Shown here piece by piece: positions 6,703-13,219 of a DNA stretch of 15,779 bases (its first letter is position 1; each line of letters opens with the position of its first letter). This DNA is from Thermoplasmata archaeon (GTDB lineage: Archaea; Thermoplasmatota; Thermoplasmata; Lutacidiplasmatales; UBA184), in assembly GCA_030037875.1 (NCBI GenBank), contig JASHPV010000056.1:1-15779 (forward strand), in the 5' to 3' direction. Under the pieces are notes generated by a model. That model did no database searches, was not told where the DNA came from, and worked only from the letters and a program-made list of their open reading frames with translations. The position numbers were made by a program, and so were the translations under genes.

Positions 6703-8154
6703 TCACCCCTTGACGACGCCGATCGGAACGAGGCGCGCCACGCGACGGGTAAGTCCGGCGCCCTCTGCGACGCGGACGACCTCTTCGACGTCCTTGTAGG
6801 CGCCGGGGGCCTCTTCCGTCACGCCCTCGCGCGACGCGGAGCGGACGAGGATCCCCTGCTCGCGCAGTTTCCGCGTCACCTCCTCGAATCGAAACTGCCG
6901 GACCGCGGCGTGGCGAGAGAGACGGCGGCCGGCTCCATGGCACGACGAGCCGAAGGAACGGTCCATCGAGGACGGCAGTCCGGCCAGTACATAGCTCGCG
7001 GTCCCCATATCGCCCGGAATGAGCACCGGCTGTCCAAAGGGCCGGTACGCCGACGGCACTTCATCGCGCCCGGCGGGAAAGGCGCGCGTGGCCCCCTTTC
7101 GGTGGACCAGAACCCTCCGCCGTCCGTCGGGCAGCGCATGTTCCTCGACCTTGGCCATGTTGTGGGAGATATCGTAGACGACCGCGAGGTCGAGCTCCTC
7201 GTCCGGTCGTTGGAATACCTCACGGAAGGCGCGACGGATCCCATGGGTGATCACCTGCCGGTTCGCCCACGCGAAGTTCGCCCCCGCGGCCATAGCGGCG
7301 AGGTAATGTTGTCCCTCCTCGGAGCCGACCGGCGCGCAGGAGAGCTGTCGGTCAACCAGCTGGGTTCCCGCGCGAGCGAGATACCGGTCCATGATCCCGA
7401 TGTAATCGGTGGCCACTTGGTGCCCGAGTCCCCGGGACCCGCAATGGAGCATGACCGTGACCGTGCCCTTCGCGAGGCCGAGGGCATCGGCGAACTCCGG
7501 GAAGAAGACCTCGTCCACGCGCTGCACCTCGAGAAAGTGATTCCCCGACCCCAGGGTTCCGAGCTGCTTCAGTCCCCGTTGCCGAGCGGCCGCGCTCACC
7601 AGCTCTGGCCGGGCGCCGGCCAAGCGGCCCTCTTCTTCTTGGAAGCCTAGGTCCTCGGGTCGCCCGTAGCCGTGTTCCACCGCCCACCGGGCCCCGCCCG
7701 CGAGCACCTCGTCGACCTCCGCGGCCTGGAGCGCGACCGGTCCCTTCGAGCCCACTCCGCTAGGTACGTACCGGTACAGTGCTTCCACGAGAGGGCCCAG
7801 GTGAGCTCGGATCTCGTCCACCGCAAGCGAGGTGCGCAACAGGCGTACGCCGCAGTTGATGTCGTAGCCGATGCCGCCCGGAGAGACGATGCCTTCGTCG
7901 AGGTCGAACGCGGCGACGCCGCCGACCGGAAATCCGTACCCGAAATGGATGTCCGGCATCGCGAGGGATGCGCTCTGGATGCCGGGAAGGGTCGCCACGT
8001 TCGCGAGCTGGAGCAGCGACGGGTCGGCCCGAAGCGATTCGAGCAACGCGGGGTTTGCGAACAGGACCCCGGGCACCTTCATCCCCGGCATCTCGGTGGG
8101 AGCGATCTCCCAGCGAAACTCGTCGAGCTGAGTGAGTGCGGGCACGGGAGACAC
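6703..8154 (-). CDS. rtcB: tRNA-splicing RNA ligase RtcB
   Basis: RtcB joins RNA 2',3'-cyclic phosphate (3'-phosphate) ends to 5'-OH ends using GTP and Mn2+. In archaea it seals tRNA exon halves after intron removal. The protein has 483 residues, the usual intein-free length. Predicted metal ligands are all present: D98 and C101 (GIGYDINCGVR), H206 (GSGNHFLE), H237 (HCGSRG) and H331 (DISHNMAK). H406 in SCHGAGR is the residue that carries GMP. No intein interrupts the gene, although archaeal rtcB often hosts one. GTG 8154 is the chosen start, because a TATA box centred 26 bp upstream fits a leaderless transcript beginning exactly there. A second GTG at 8145 is a weaker option. The gene heads a same-strand series with the M50 protease and priL, and diverges from the receiver-like gene at 8264. 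Confidence 0.97.
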   Translation of the reverse strand: MSPVPALTQLDEFRWEIAPTEMPGMKVPGVLFANPALLESLRADPSLLQLANVATLPGIQSASLAMPDIHFGYGFPVGGVAAFDLDEGIVSPGGIGYDINCGVRLLRTSLAVDEIRAHLGPLVEALYRYVPSGVGSKGPVALQAAEVDEVLAGGARWAVEHGYGRPEDLGFQEEEGRLAGARPELVSAAARQRGLKQLGTLGSGNHFLEVQRVDEVFFPEFADALGLAKGTVTVMLHCGSRGLGHQVATDYIGIMDRYLARAGTQLVDRQLSCAPVGSEEGQHYLAAMAAGANFAWANRQVITHGIRRAFREVFQRPDEELDLAVVYDISHNMAKVEEHALPDGRRRVLVHRKGATRAFPAGRDEVPSAYRPFGQPVLIPGDMGTASYVLAGLPSSMDRSFGSSCHGAGRRLSRHAAVRQFRFEEVTRKLREQGILVRSASREGVTEEAPGAYKDVEEVVRVAEGAGLTRRVARLVPIGVVKG

Positions 8155-8175
8155 GGGCGCGGTCAGCGGGTCGGT

Positions 8176-8184
8176 CTATTTAGC
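8176..8184 (-). promoter_or_regulatory. TATA box of rtcB
   Basis: The minus strand reads GCTAAATAG, centred at 8180, which is 26 bp upstream of the GTG at 8154. This is the expected distance for archaeal transcription to start at the first base of the start codon. The surrounding bases (GGTCTATTTAGCCC on the plus strand, 8174-8187) form a nearly perfect inverted repeat, 5 of 6 arm positions. Confidence 0.7.
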
Positions 8185-8263
8185 CCGGGGCGGGAGAAAG
8201 GGTGCCCCCGTCTTCTTCGGGCGGTACGAAAGTTCATGGAGGCGGGGGAATTCCCGAAGCGCA

Positions 8264-8746
8264 ATGGGAACGCCTCTGCGTCCCCGCGGTCCTCCCGGCC
8301 CCAAGAAACCCGTCGCGCCGTCTGTGCGCGCGATCGTGCTCGGCGACCAGCCGGAGGTTCTCTCCATGCTCAACGCGCTGCTGCGCTCCGAGGGGGCCCA
8401 GATCGTCGAGCAGACCTCTGACCCGCGGGACCTCCCCGACGATGCCGGAACCCGCGCGGACGTGGTGTTCATCGAAGCCGTCGGGTTCCACGGCTCCCGG
8501 TGGAAGGACCTGCTCCGGGACGCGCGGCGGCGGATGCCGGACACGCGAATCGTCCTCGTGACCCGCGGCCCGGGACGAGCGCTCGAAGGTCCGGCCCGGC
8601 TCGAAGGGGCGGACGGCCTCGTCCAATACCCGATCCAGCGAGAGGCCCTGACCCAGGTGCTCGTCAATCTGTTTCCCGCGGTCGAGTTCCCACCCGATAA
8701 GAGCCATGTGAGCGGCGGATACGCCCGCCCCCGGAACGGCGACTAG
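8264..8746 (+). CDS. Stand-alone receiver-like (CheY-fold) protein lacking the phospho-acceptor aspartate
   Basis: This is a 160-residue soluble protein. After a basic, proline-rich N-terminus (residues 1-20) it follows the order of strands and helices of a response-regulator receiver domain. Strand 1 is VRAIVLGDQPEV (21-32), strand 3 ADVVFIEAVG (65-74), strand 4 TRIVLVT (94-100) and strand 5 ADGLVQYPI (116-124). The usual aspartate at the end of strand 3 is E71. The acidic pair after strand 1 is reduced to D28. The conserved lysine before the strand-5 proline is missing (QYP). T100 fills the switch Ser/Thr position. It would not be phosphorylated in the normal way, so a constitutive or phosphorylation-independent partner role is inferred. 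The frame is open upstream to 8132, but ATG 8264 is the first ATG in frame before the domain. No output domain or histidine kinase is adjacent. The fold assignment is moderate and the cellular role unknown. Confidence 0.6.
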   Translation: MGTPLRPRGPPGPKKPVAPSVRAIVLGDQPEVLSMLNALLRSEGAQIVEQTSDPRDLPDDAGTRADVVFIEAVGFHGSRWKDLLRDARRRMPDTRIVLVTRGPGRALEGPARLEGADGLVQYPIQREALTQVLVNLFPAVEFPPDKSHVSGGYARPRNGD

Positions 8747-8836
8747 ATCCTCGCGATCCGGGTCGTCGTGACGGTTCTTCCGTAGTGCGGGCGGAATCCT
8801 CAGGTAGCCTCGCGTCGTTCCTCCGACGTATTTCCG

Positions 8837-9187
8837 ATGCAGCTTCGCGTGCTCTTCTCTATCATCAACATCGGGATCTTCCTCGCGCTCTTCGCGCTCG
8901 AATTCGTGATACCCCGCTACGCGACGTATCTGTTCTATCTCCTGCTCGCGTGGTTCGTCGCGAGCTTCTTGATCCTGCGCCTGCCGGTCATGTCCCGACG
9001 CGTCGGCGGAGGACCGACCCCGACGCCCACTCCGGCGGTCGCTGCCGCTCCCCTTCCCTCCTCCGGAACTCCGGTCCCTGGCGTCGTGGACGCGGCCGAT
9101 CTCGGCTTCTGTCCCCATTGCGGCACGAACGTGGCGCCCGGTACCCTCATCTGCCCATCGTGCGGGAAATCGACCCGCATCGGCTGA
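8837..9187 (+). CDS. Small membrane protein with C-terminal zinc ribbon
   Basis: This is a 116-residue protein of unknown function. Two adjacent hydrophobic helices (about 5-25 and 30-50) form a hairpin. They are followed by a flexible Pro/Thr/Ala linker (59-82, with PTPTPTP) and a zinc ribbon. The ribbon cysteines are C92 and C95 (FCPHCG) and C106 and C109 (ICPSCG), with 10 residues between the pairs, as in the zinc-ribbon domains at the ends of many archaeal membrane proteins. The protein is full length from ATG 8837 to TGA 9187. The 90-bp gap upstream holds no convincing TATA box, so it may be read through from the receiver-like gene. It is followed 52 bp later by another two-helix protein with a Pro-rich tail. 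A scaffold or adaptor at the membrane is plausible but unproven. Confidence 0.75.
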   Translation: MQLRVLFSIINIGIFLALFALEFVIPRYATYLFYLLLAWFVASFLILRLPVMSRRVGGGPTPTPTPAVAAAPLPSSGTPVPGVVDAADLGFCPHCGTNVAPGTLICPSCGKSTRIG

Positions 9188-9239
9188 CCGCCCGCTCCGG
9201 GCCAAGGGGTATCTTCCCCTCGCCATTTCGCCGTTCTCT

Positions 9240-9629
9240 ATGATCCGGTACGTTACATCGTGGTCGTTCGTGGCGGTACTCGCGGTCTTGGCCGCGAGCA
9301 CGATCGCCGGGGTCGGCGCCCTCGTATCGCTCCACAAGCTTTCGCTCGTCCCGGTGGTCGTGGGCCTCGCCGTTGGGATCGGGATCATCTACGTGGTGGC
9401 CTTCGCCCGGCCCCTCGGCGAGCTCGAGCCGGCTCCTCCCGTGGAGGCCCCGCCTACCCCGACCGAGGCGCTACCCGTTCTGGGCGCCGCCGCGTCGATG
9501 ACCCCGGGTCCCCCGATGGCATCGGAGGAGTACGAACCGGACTACGACCCGGTCGAGGAAGCGGACCGTCTCGAAACGGCGAAACTCCGCGAGGACCCGC
9601 CCGCGTCAGGCCGCCAGGACCCGGAGTAG
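9240..9629 (+). CDS. Small two-helix membrane protein with Pro-rich and acidic tail, function unknown
   Basis: This is a 129-residue protein that I do not recognise. Two hydrophobic helices lie at about 8-30 and 36-55. A proline-rich stretch follows (ELEPAPPVEAPPTPTEALP, 61-79), and then an acidic, probably disordered tail (SEEYEPDYDPVEEADRLE). The layout resembles the zinc-ribbon membrane protein just upstream without its ribbon, so both may act at the same membrane site. ATG 9240 is the start, and no clear ribosome site precedes it. The last 24 bp overlap the 3' end of the biotin-carrier gene on the other strand. I considered the small gamma subunit of a decarboxylase pump and rejected it on strand and topology. 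Confidence 0.65.
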   Translation: MIRYVTSWSFVAVLAVLAASTIAGVGALVSLHKLSLVPVVVGLAVGIGIIYVVAFARPLGELEPAPPVEAPPTPTEALPVLGAAASMTPGPPMASEEYEPDYDPVEEADRLETAKLREDPPASGRQDPE

Positions 9630-10151
9630 CACTTCGCGGGCCGCGACGTTCGCCCCCGGGGACACCCGGAGCCCGGAGACCTCGCCCGCGACGGGCGAGG
9701 TCACCTCATTCCGCATCTTCATCGCTTCCACGACGAGGAGTACCTGCCCCGCCGCGACCTTCTCCCCGTTCCGGACCCGGACCTCGAGGACCTTGCCCGG
9801 CATCGGGGGAAGAATGGCCCGGCCCGGTCCCTCCGCCGCGGCGTCCCCGGAAGAGACGGGGTGGGACGGGGCGACGGCCGAGCCCTTCGACACCGGGGTT
9901 CGGGGAACGGAGCCGACGCTCGACTCAACCGCCAGCAAGTGTACCTCCCCGTTGACCGTGACCGACCCGGCCGGGGCGCCGGCCGCCGAATCCGGTCCCC
10001 GCACCTCCACGCGCTCCCCCAGAATCTGGAAGGAGACCGACCCGGTCCCCGAAGCGTCGACCTGAATCGGCCACTCCCGCCCGCCGATGCGGACCGTCTG
10101 GCGGTCGAGGTCCACCTCGACCTCGCGACGCTCACCGTCCAGCACGACCAC
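9606..10151 (-). CDS. Biotin carboxyl carrier protein (1.3S-like)
   Basis: This is the free biotin-carrying subunit of a multi-subunit carboxylase or transcarboxylase. The C-terminal 70 residues form the biotinyl domain. PPMPGKV (115-121) marks its start, and EAMKM (142-146) contains K145, the lysine that BirA would biotinylate, in the half-way loop of the domain. The N-terminal half (1-78) is a beta-rich segment, and a Pro/Ala/Ser-rich linker (about 80-112) gives the swinging arm reach. At 181 residues it is longer than the propionibacterial 1.3S subunit. GTG 10151 lies inside the end of the 5S-like gene (20-bp overlap), with GGAGGTG about 14 nt upstream. It is the last gene of the birA, 12S-like, 5S-like series. 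Carrier identity is certain. Which partner enzymes it serves is inferred from position. Confidence 0.93.
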   Translation of the reverse strand: MVVLDGERREVEVDLDRQTVRIGGREWPIQVDASGTGSVSFQILGERVEVRGPDSAAGAPAGSVTVNGEVHLLAVESSVGSVPRTPVSKGSAVAPSHPVSSGDAAAEGPGRAILPPMPGKVLEVRVRNGEKVAAGQVLLVVEAMKMRNEVTSPVAGEVSGLRVSPGANVAAREVLLRVLAA

Positions 10152-11652
10152 GAGTTTCAGCGACCCACCTCCCGCCTCGCATCAGCCGCGCTCGACCATC
10201 TCGCGCCCAGACCGACGGGCCGGTCGCGACCGGGGACTCGGCGCCCGCCGACGCGGACGGGCTTCGGAGCGCCACGAGCAGTCCGGCCGCCGCGGCGTCG
10301 AGCACGTCCGCGGTGAGTCCCTGGTCCGCCGCGCGCCGATAGGCCGAGTAGACCGTGGGGAACACGGCGTAGGAGAGCGCCTCCTCCTCGGAGGCCGACG
10401 GGACAATCGCTCGCACCTCGGCGAGCATCCGCTCGTACTCCGGGGCCAAGAGGTCGGCCGGGCGGCCCGTGATCGCCGGCGTTCCCGCGAGCACCTTGGC
10501 CTGCAACGTCGGGTCGATCGGGCCCGGGGGATGGCCGTAGAGCCCGTGGACGTAGTCGCTCACCTCGCGGGTCACCTGCAGGTAGCGCTCTCCGACGAGC
10601 ACGTTCACCACCGCCTGCGCTCCGACGATCTGGCTCGTGGGGGTGACGAGCGGAGGATACCCGAGGTCGGCCCGGACGCGCGGGATCTCCGCCAGGACCT
10701 CCGGGAGCCGGGCCAGCTGGTCCTGGTCCTTGAGCTGGGAGAGGAGGTTCGAGAGCATGCCGCCCGGCACTTGGTGGAGAAGGATGCCCGGGTCCGTCTG
10801 CAGCGACCGGAGGTCGAGCATCGGTCGGTAATGCGCCAGGACGCCCTGGAAGTACTCCGCGAGCTCGGCCAGCTCGCCCAGGTCGAGTCGGGGGTCGTGC
10901 GGACCTCCGCGGAACGCGCCGACGAGGCTCTCCGTCGGCGGCTGCGACGTGCCGCCGGCGAACGGAGAGAGCGCCGAGTCCACCGCAGTGGCGCCCGCGT
11001 CGGCGGCCGCCATGCAGGCCATCGCGGACATGCCGCTCGAGGAATGGGTGTGCACGACCACTGGGAGCCCGACCTCTTTCACGAGGGCCCGGACGAGCGA
11101 CGCGGCGTCGCTGGGCGGCATGAAACCGCCCATGTCCTTGAGGCAGAGCTCCTCGGCTCCCAGCTCGGAGAGCGTCCGACCCAGCCGGACGAACGACTCG
11201 AGCGTATGGACCGGCGATTGGGTGTAGCAGATCGTTCCCTGGGCCCGGGCGCCCGCGGCGCGCACGACGCGGAGCGCGGTTTCCATGTTCCGGGGGTCGT
11301 TGAGGGCGTCGAAGACCCGGAAGATGTCCACTCCCTCGTGCGCGGCCCGTCGCACGAACCGCTCGACGATATCGTCGGGGTAATGCCGGTAGCCGACGAG
11401 GTTCTGTCCCCGGAGGAGCATCTGGATCGGGGTCTTCCGGATCCGGCGCTTGAGTTGCCGCAGGCGTTCCCATGGGTCCTCGTGGAGGTAGCGCATACAG
11501 ACGTCGAACGTCGCGCCCCCCCACGCCTCGAGCGACCGGTACCCGACCGCGTCGAGCCGCTCGGCGGCCGGCAGCATGTGCTTGGTCCGCATTCGGGTGG
11601 CGATGAGCGACTGATGGCCGTCCCGAAGGACCGTCTCGGTGATCGCTACCAT
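10132..11652 (-). CDS. Pyruvate/oxaloacetate carboxyltransferase subunit (5S/OadA/PycB family) without biotinyl domain
   Basis: This family moves a carboxyl group between carboxybiotin and pyruvate/oxaloacetate. The TIM-barrel domain (about 3-270) has the expected metal-site residues: D11 in LRDGHQS, K172 in CLKDMGG (the lysine carbamylated in relatives), and H201 and H203 in VVVHTHSS. Other hallmarks are EAWGGATFD (42-50), QMLLRGQNLVGYRHY (77-91) and VFDALNDPRN (113-122). The conserved PYC/OADA domain fills about 285-460, including QVPGGMLSNL (near 300). At 506 residues the protein stops where OadA and PycB proteins usually continue into a biotinyl domain. That domain is supplied by the separate overlapping gene downstream, the arrangement of the propionibacterial 5S subunit. 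ATG 11652 has GGGGAG about 8 nt upstream and starts 20 bp after the 12S-like gene. A role in a PycA-dependent pyruvate carboxylase remains possible. Confidence 0.92.
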   Translation of the reverse strand: MVAITETVLRDGHQSLIATRMRTKHMLPAAERLDAVGYRSLEAWGGATFDVCMRYLHEDPWERLRQLKRRIRKTPIQMLLRGQNLVGYRHYPDDIVERFVRRAAHEGVDIFRVFDALNDPRNMETALRVVRAAGARAQGTICYTQSPVHTLESFVRLGRTLSELGAEELCLKDMGGFMPPSDAASLVRALVKEVGLPVVVHTHSSSGMSAMACMAAADAGATAVDSALSPFAGGTSQPPTESLVGAFRGGPHDPRLDLGELAELAEYFQGVLAHYRPMLDLRSLQTDPGILLHQVPGGMLSNLLSQLKDQDQLARLPEVLAEIPRVRADLGYPPLVTPTSQIVGAQAVVNVLVGERYLQVTREVSDYVHGLYGHPPGPIDPTLQAKVLAGTPAITGRPADLLAPEYERMLAEVRAIVPSASEEEALSYAVFPTVYSAYRRAADQGLTADVLDAAAAGLLVALRSPSASAGAESPVATGPSVWARDGRARLMRGGRWVAETRGRAGR

Positions 11653-11672
11653 GCGTCGTCTCCCCTTCCGCG

Positions 11673-13217
11673 CTAGAGCGGAATGTTCCCGTGCTTCTTC
11701 GGGGGTCGCTCTTCTCGCTTCGATCGCAGGAGGCGGAGACCGGCGACCAGCCGGGCGCGCGTCTCGGTGGGGTCGATGACGTCGTCGAGGTAGCCCCGCT
11801 CGGCGGCGAGGTACGGATTCAGGAACTCCGACTGGTACTCCTTCGTCAGCCGGTCACGGACGGCCGCCCGCTCGGACTCCGGGGCCTCCGAGATCTCCCG
11901 GTGGAACAGGATGTTGACGGCACCCTCGGCGCCCATGACAGCGATCTCGGCGATCGGCCAGGCCAGGTTCAGGTCCCCGCCGATGTGCTTCGAGCACATG
12001 ACGTCGTACGCACCGCCGTAGGCCTTCCGCAGGATGACCGTCATCTTGGGCACGGTCGCCTCGGCGAACGCGTAGAGCAGCTTCGCCCCGTGGCGGATGA
12101 TGCCGCCCAGTTCCTGGGACGTGCCGGGCAGGAACCCGGGGACATCGACGAACGTCACGAGCGGGAGGTTGAACGCATCGCAAAACCGGACGAACCGGGC
12201 TCCCTTCGTCGAGGCGATGATGTCCAGGGTGCCGGCGAGGACCTTCGGTTGGTTCGCCACGACGCCGACTGGATGGCCGTCGAGCCGCGCGAAACCCACG
12301 ACGATGTTCTGTCCCCACGCGGCGTGCACCTCGAGCAGACTGCCGGGGTCGAGCACGCGCTCGATCACGTCGTGGACGTCGTACGCCGCATCGGCGCTCT
12401 CCGGAACGACCGTGGCGAGTTCTTGCGTGGCCGTTTCGGTCGGCGCGGAGGCCGGACCCGGCGGAGGGTCCTCGAGGTTGTTGAGGGGAAGATAGCTCAG
12501 CAAATGCCGGATCAGCTGGAGCGCCTCGGGGTCCGAGTCGACGGTGAAGTGCGAGACCCCACTGGCGCCCGCGTGGGTGTCGGCGCCGCCGAGCGCCTCG
12601 AGGGAGACCGTCTCGCCGGTCACGGCGCGAATCACATCCGGCCCGGTGATGAACATCTGCGACTGGTGCCGGACCATGAGGATGAAATCGGTCATCGCGG
12701 GGGAGTAGACCGCGCCTCCCGCGCACGGCCCGAGGATCGCCGATATCTGCGGGATCACTCCCGAGAACGAAACGTTCCGGAAGAACACGTCGCCGTAGCC
12801 GCCGAGCCCGATGACCCCCTCCTGGATCCGGGCCCCACCCGAATCATTGAGCCCCACGAGCGGGACACCGGCCTTCGCTGCCAGGTCCATCACTTTCACG
12901 ATTTTCTCGGCGTGGGCCTCGCCCAGAGAACCCCCGAAGACGGTGGCGTCCTGGGCGAAGGCGCAGACCGGCCGACCCTCGACCTCGCCCCAGCCCGTCA
13001 CCACGCCGTCCCCCAGGAACCGCCGCTCGGCCATCCCGAACCGCTCGCTGCGGTGCACCACGAACGGGTCGAGCTCGACGAAACTACCCGCGTCGAAGAA
13101 CGCCTCGAGACGCTCCCGGGCGGTGAGGCGTCCGTCGGCCTTGTGCTTCTTGACCCGGTCGGTGCCGCCGCCCTCCCGCGACTTCTCCCTCAGCAACCGC
13201 CATCGTTCGAACGCCAT
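11673..13217 (-). CDS. Acyl-CoA carboxyltransferase, MmdA/PccB (12S-like) family
   Basis: This is a crotonase-fold carboxyltransferase of 514 residues that moves CO2 between carboxybiotin and an acyl-CoA. The two half-repeats are visible. The N-terminal half has RLTARERLEAFFD (30-42), NDSGGARIQEG (124-134) and the CoA-side oxyanion loop GPCAGGAVYSPA (163-174). The C-terminal half has GFLPGTSQELGGIIRHGAKL (361-380) and the biotin-side loop KAYGGAYDVM (398-407). D405 in YGGAYDVM sits at the position where Asp favours propionyl-CoA and Ile favours acetyl-CoA in characterised actinobacterial enzymes, so propionyl/methylmalonyl-CoA is the likely substrate pair. The C-terminus KKHGNIPL is typical of the family. 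ATG 13217 follows the birA stop by 2 nt with GAGGAAGG upstream. The TTG at 13223 would add two residues. The same family serves propionyl-CoA carboxylase, methylmalonyl-CoA decarboxylase and transcarboxylase. Confidence 0.93.
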   Translation of the reverse strand: MAFERWRLLREKSREGGGTDRVKKHKADGRLTARERLEAFFDAGSFVELDPFVVHRSERFGMAERRFLGDGVVTGWGEVEGRPVCAFAQDATVFGGSLGEAHAEKIVKVMDLAAKAGVPLVGLNDSGGARIQEGVIGLGGYGDVFFRNVSFSGVIPQISAILGPCAGGAVYSPAMTDFILMVRHQSQMFITGPDVIRAVTGETVSLEALGGADTHAGASGVSHFTVDSDPEALQLIRHLLSYLPLNNLEDPPPGPASAPTETATQELATVVPESADAAYDVHDVIERVLDPGSLLEVHAAWGQNIVVGFARLDGHPVGVVANQPKVLAGTLDIIASTKGARFVRFCDAFNLPLVTFVDVPGFLPGTSQELGGIIRHGAKLLYAFAEATVPKMTVILRKAYGGAYDVMCSKHIGGDLNLAWPIAEIAVMGAEGAVNILFHREISEAPESERAAVRDRLTKEYQSEFLNPYLAAERGYLDDVIDPTETRARLVAGLRLLRSKREERPPKKHGNIPL

Positions 13218-13219
13218 GC

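Noticed and set aside
6703..8154. Intein or intron in rtcB
   Set aside because: All metal and GMP-site motifs are in register in a 483-residue uninterrupted frame.
9205..9220. AGGGG-TATCTT-CCCCT inverted repeat between the two small membrane-protein genes
   Set aside because: The five-base G/C arms are too short to separate from chance at this base composition, and no T run follows.
8234..9388. Minus-strand open frame of 384 residues opposite the receiver-like and zinc-ribbon genes
   Set aside because: It is made of charged low-complexity sequence. The plus strand has membrane helices, a zinc ribbon and plausible starts, which is the better explanation.
9240..9629. Small membrane protein as the gamma (OadG-like) subunit of a sodium-pumping decarboxylase
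   Set aside because: It is on the opposite strand and convergent with the biotin operon, has two helices instead of one, and no beta subunit gene is present.
10087..11676. Long plus-strand open frame (529 residues) antisense to the 5S-like gene
   Set aside because: It is Arg/Gly/Glu-rich with no recognisable motifs and mirrors a gene with complete catalytic signatures. Long antisense frames are expected at this G+C content.
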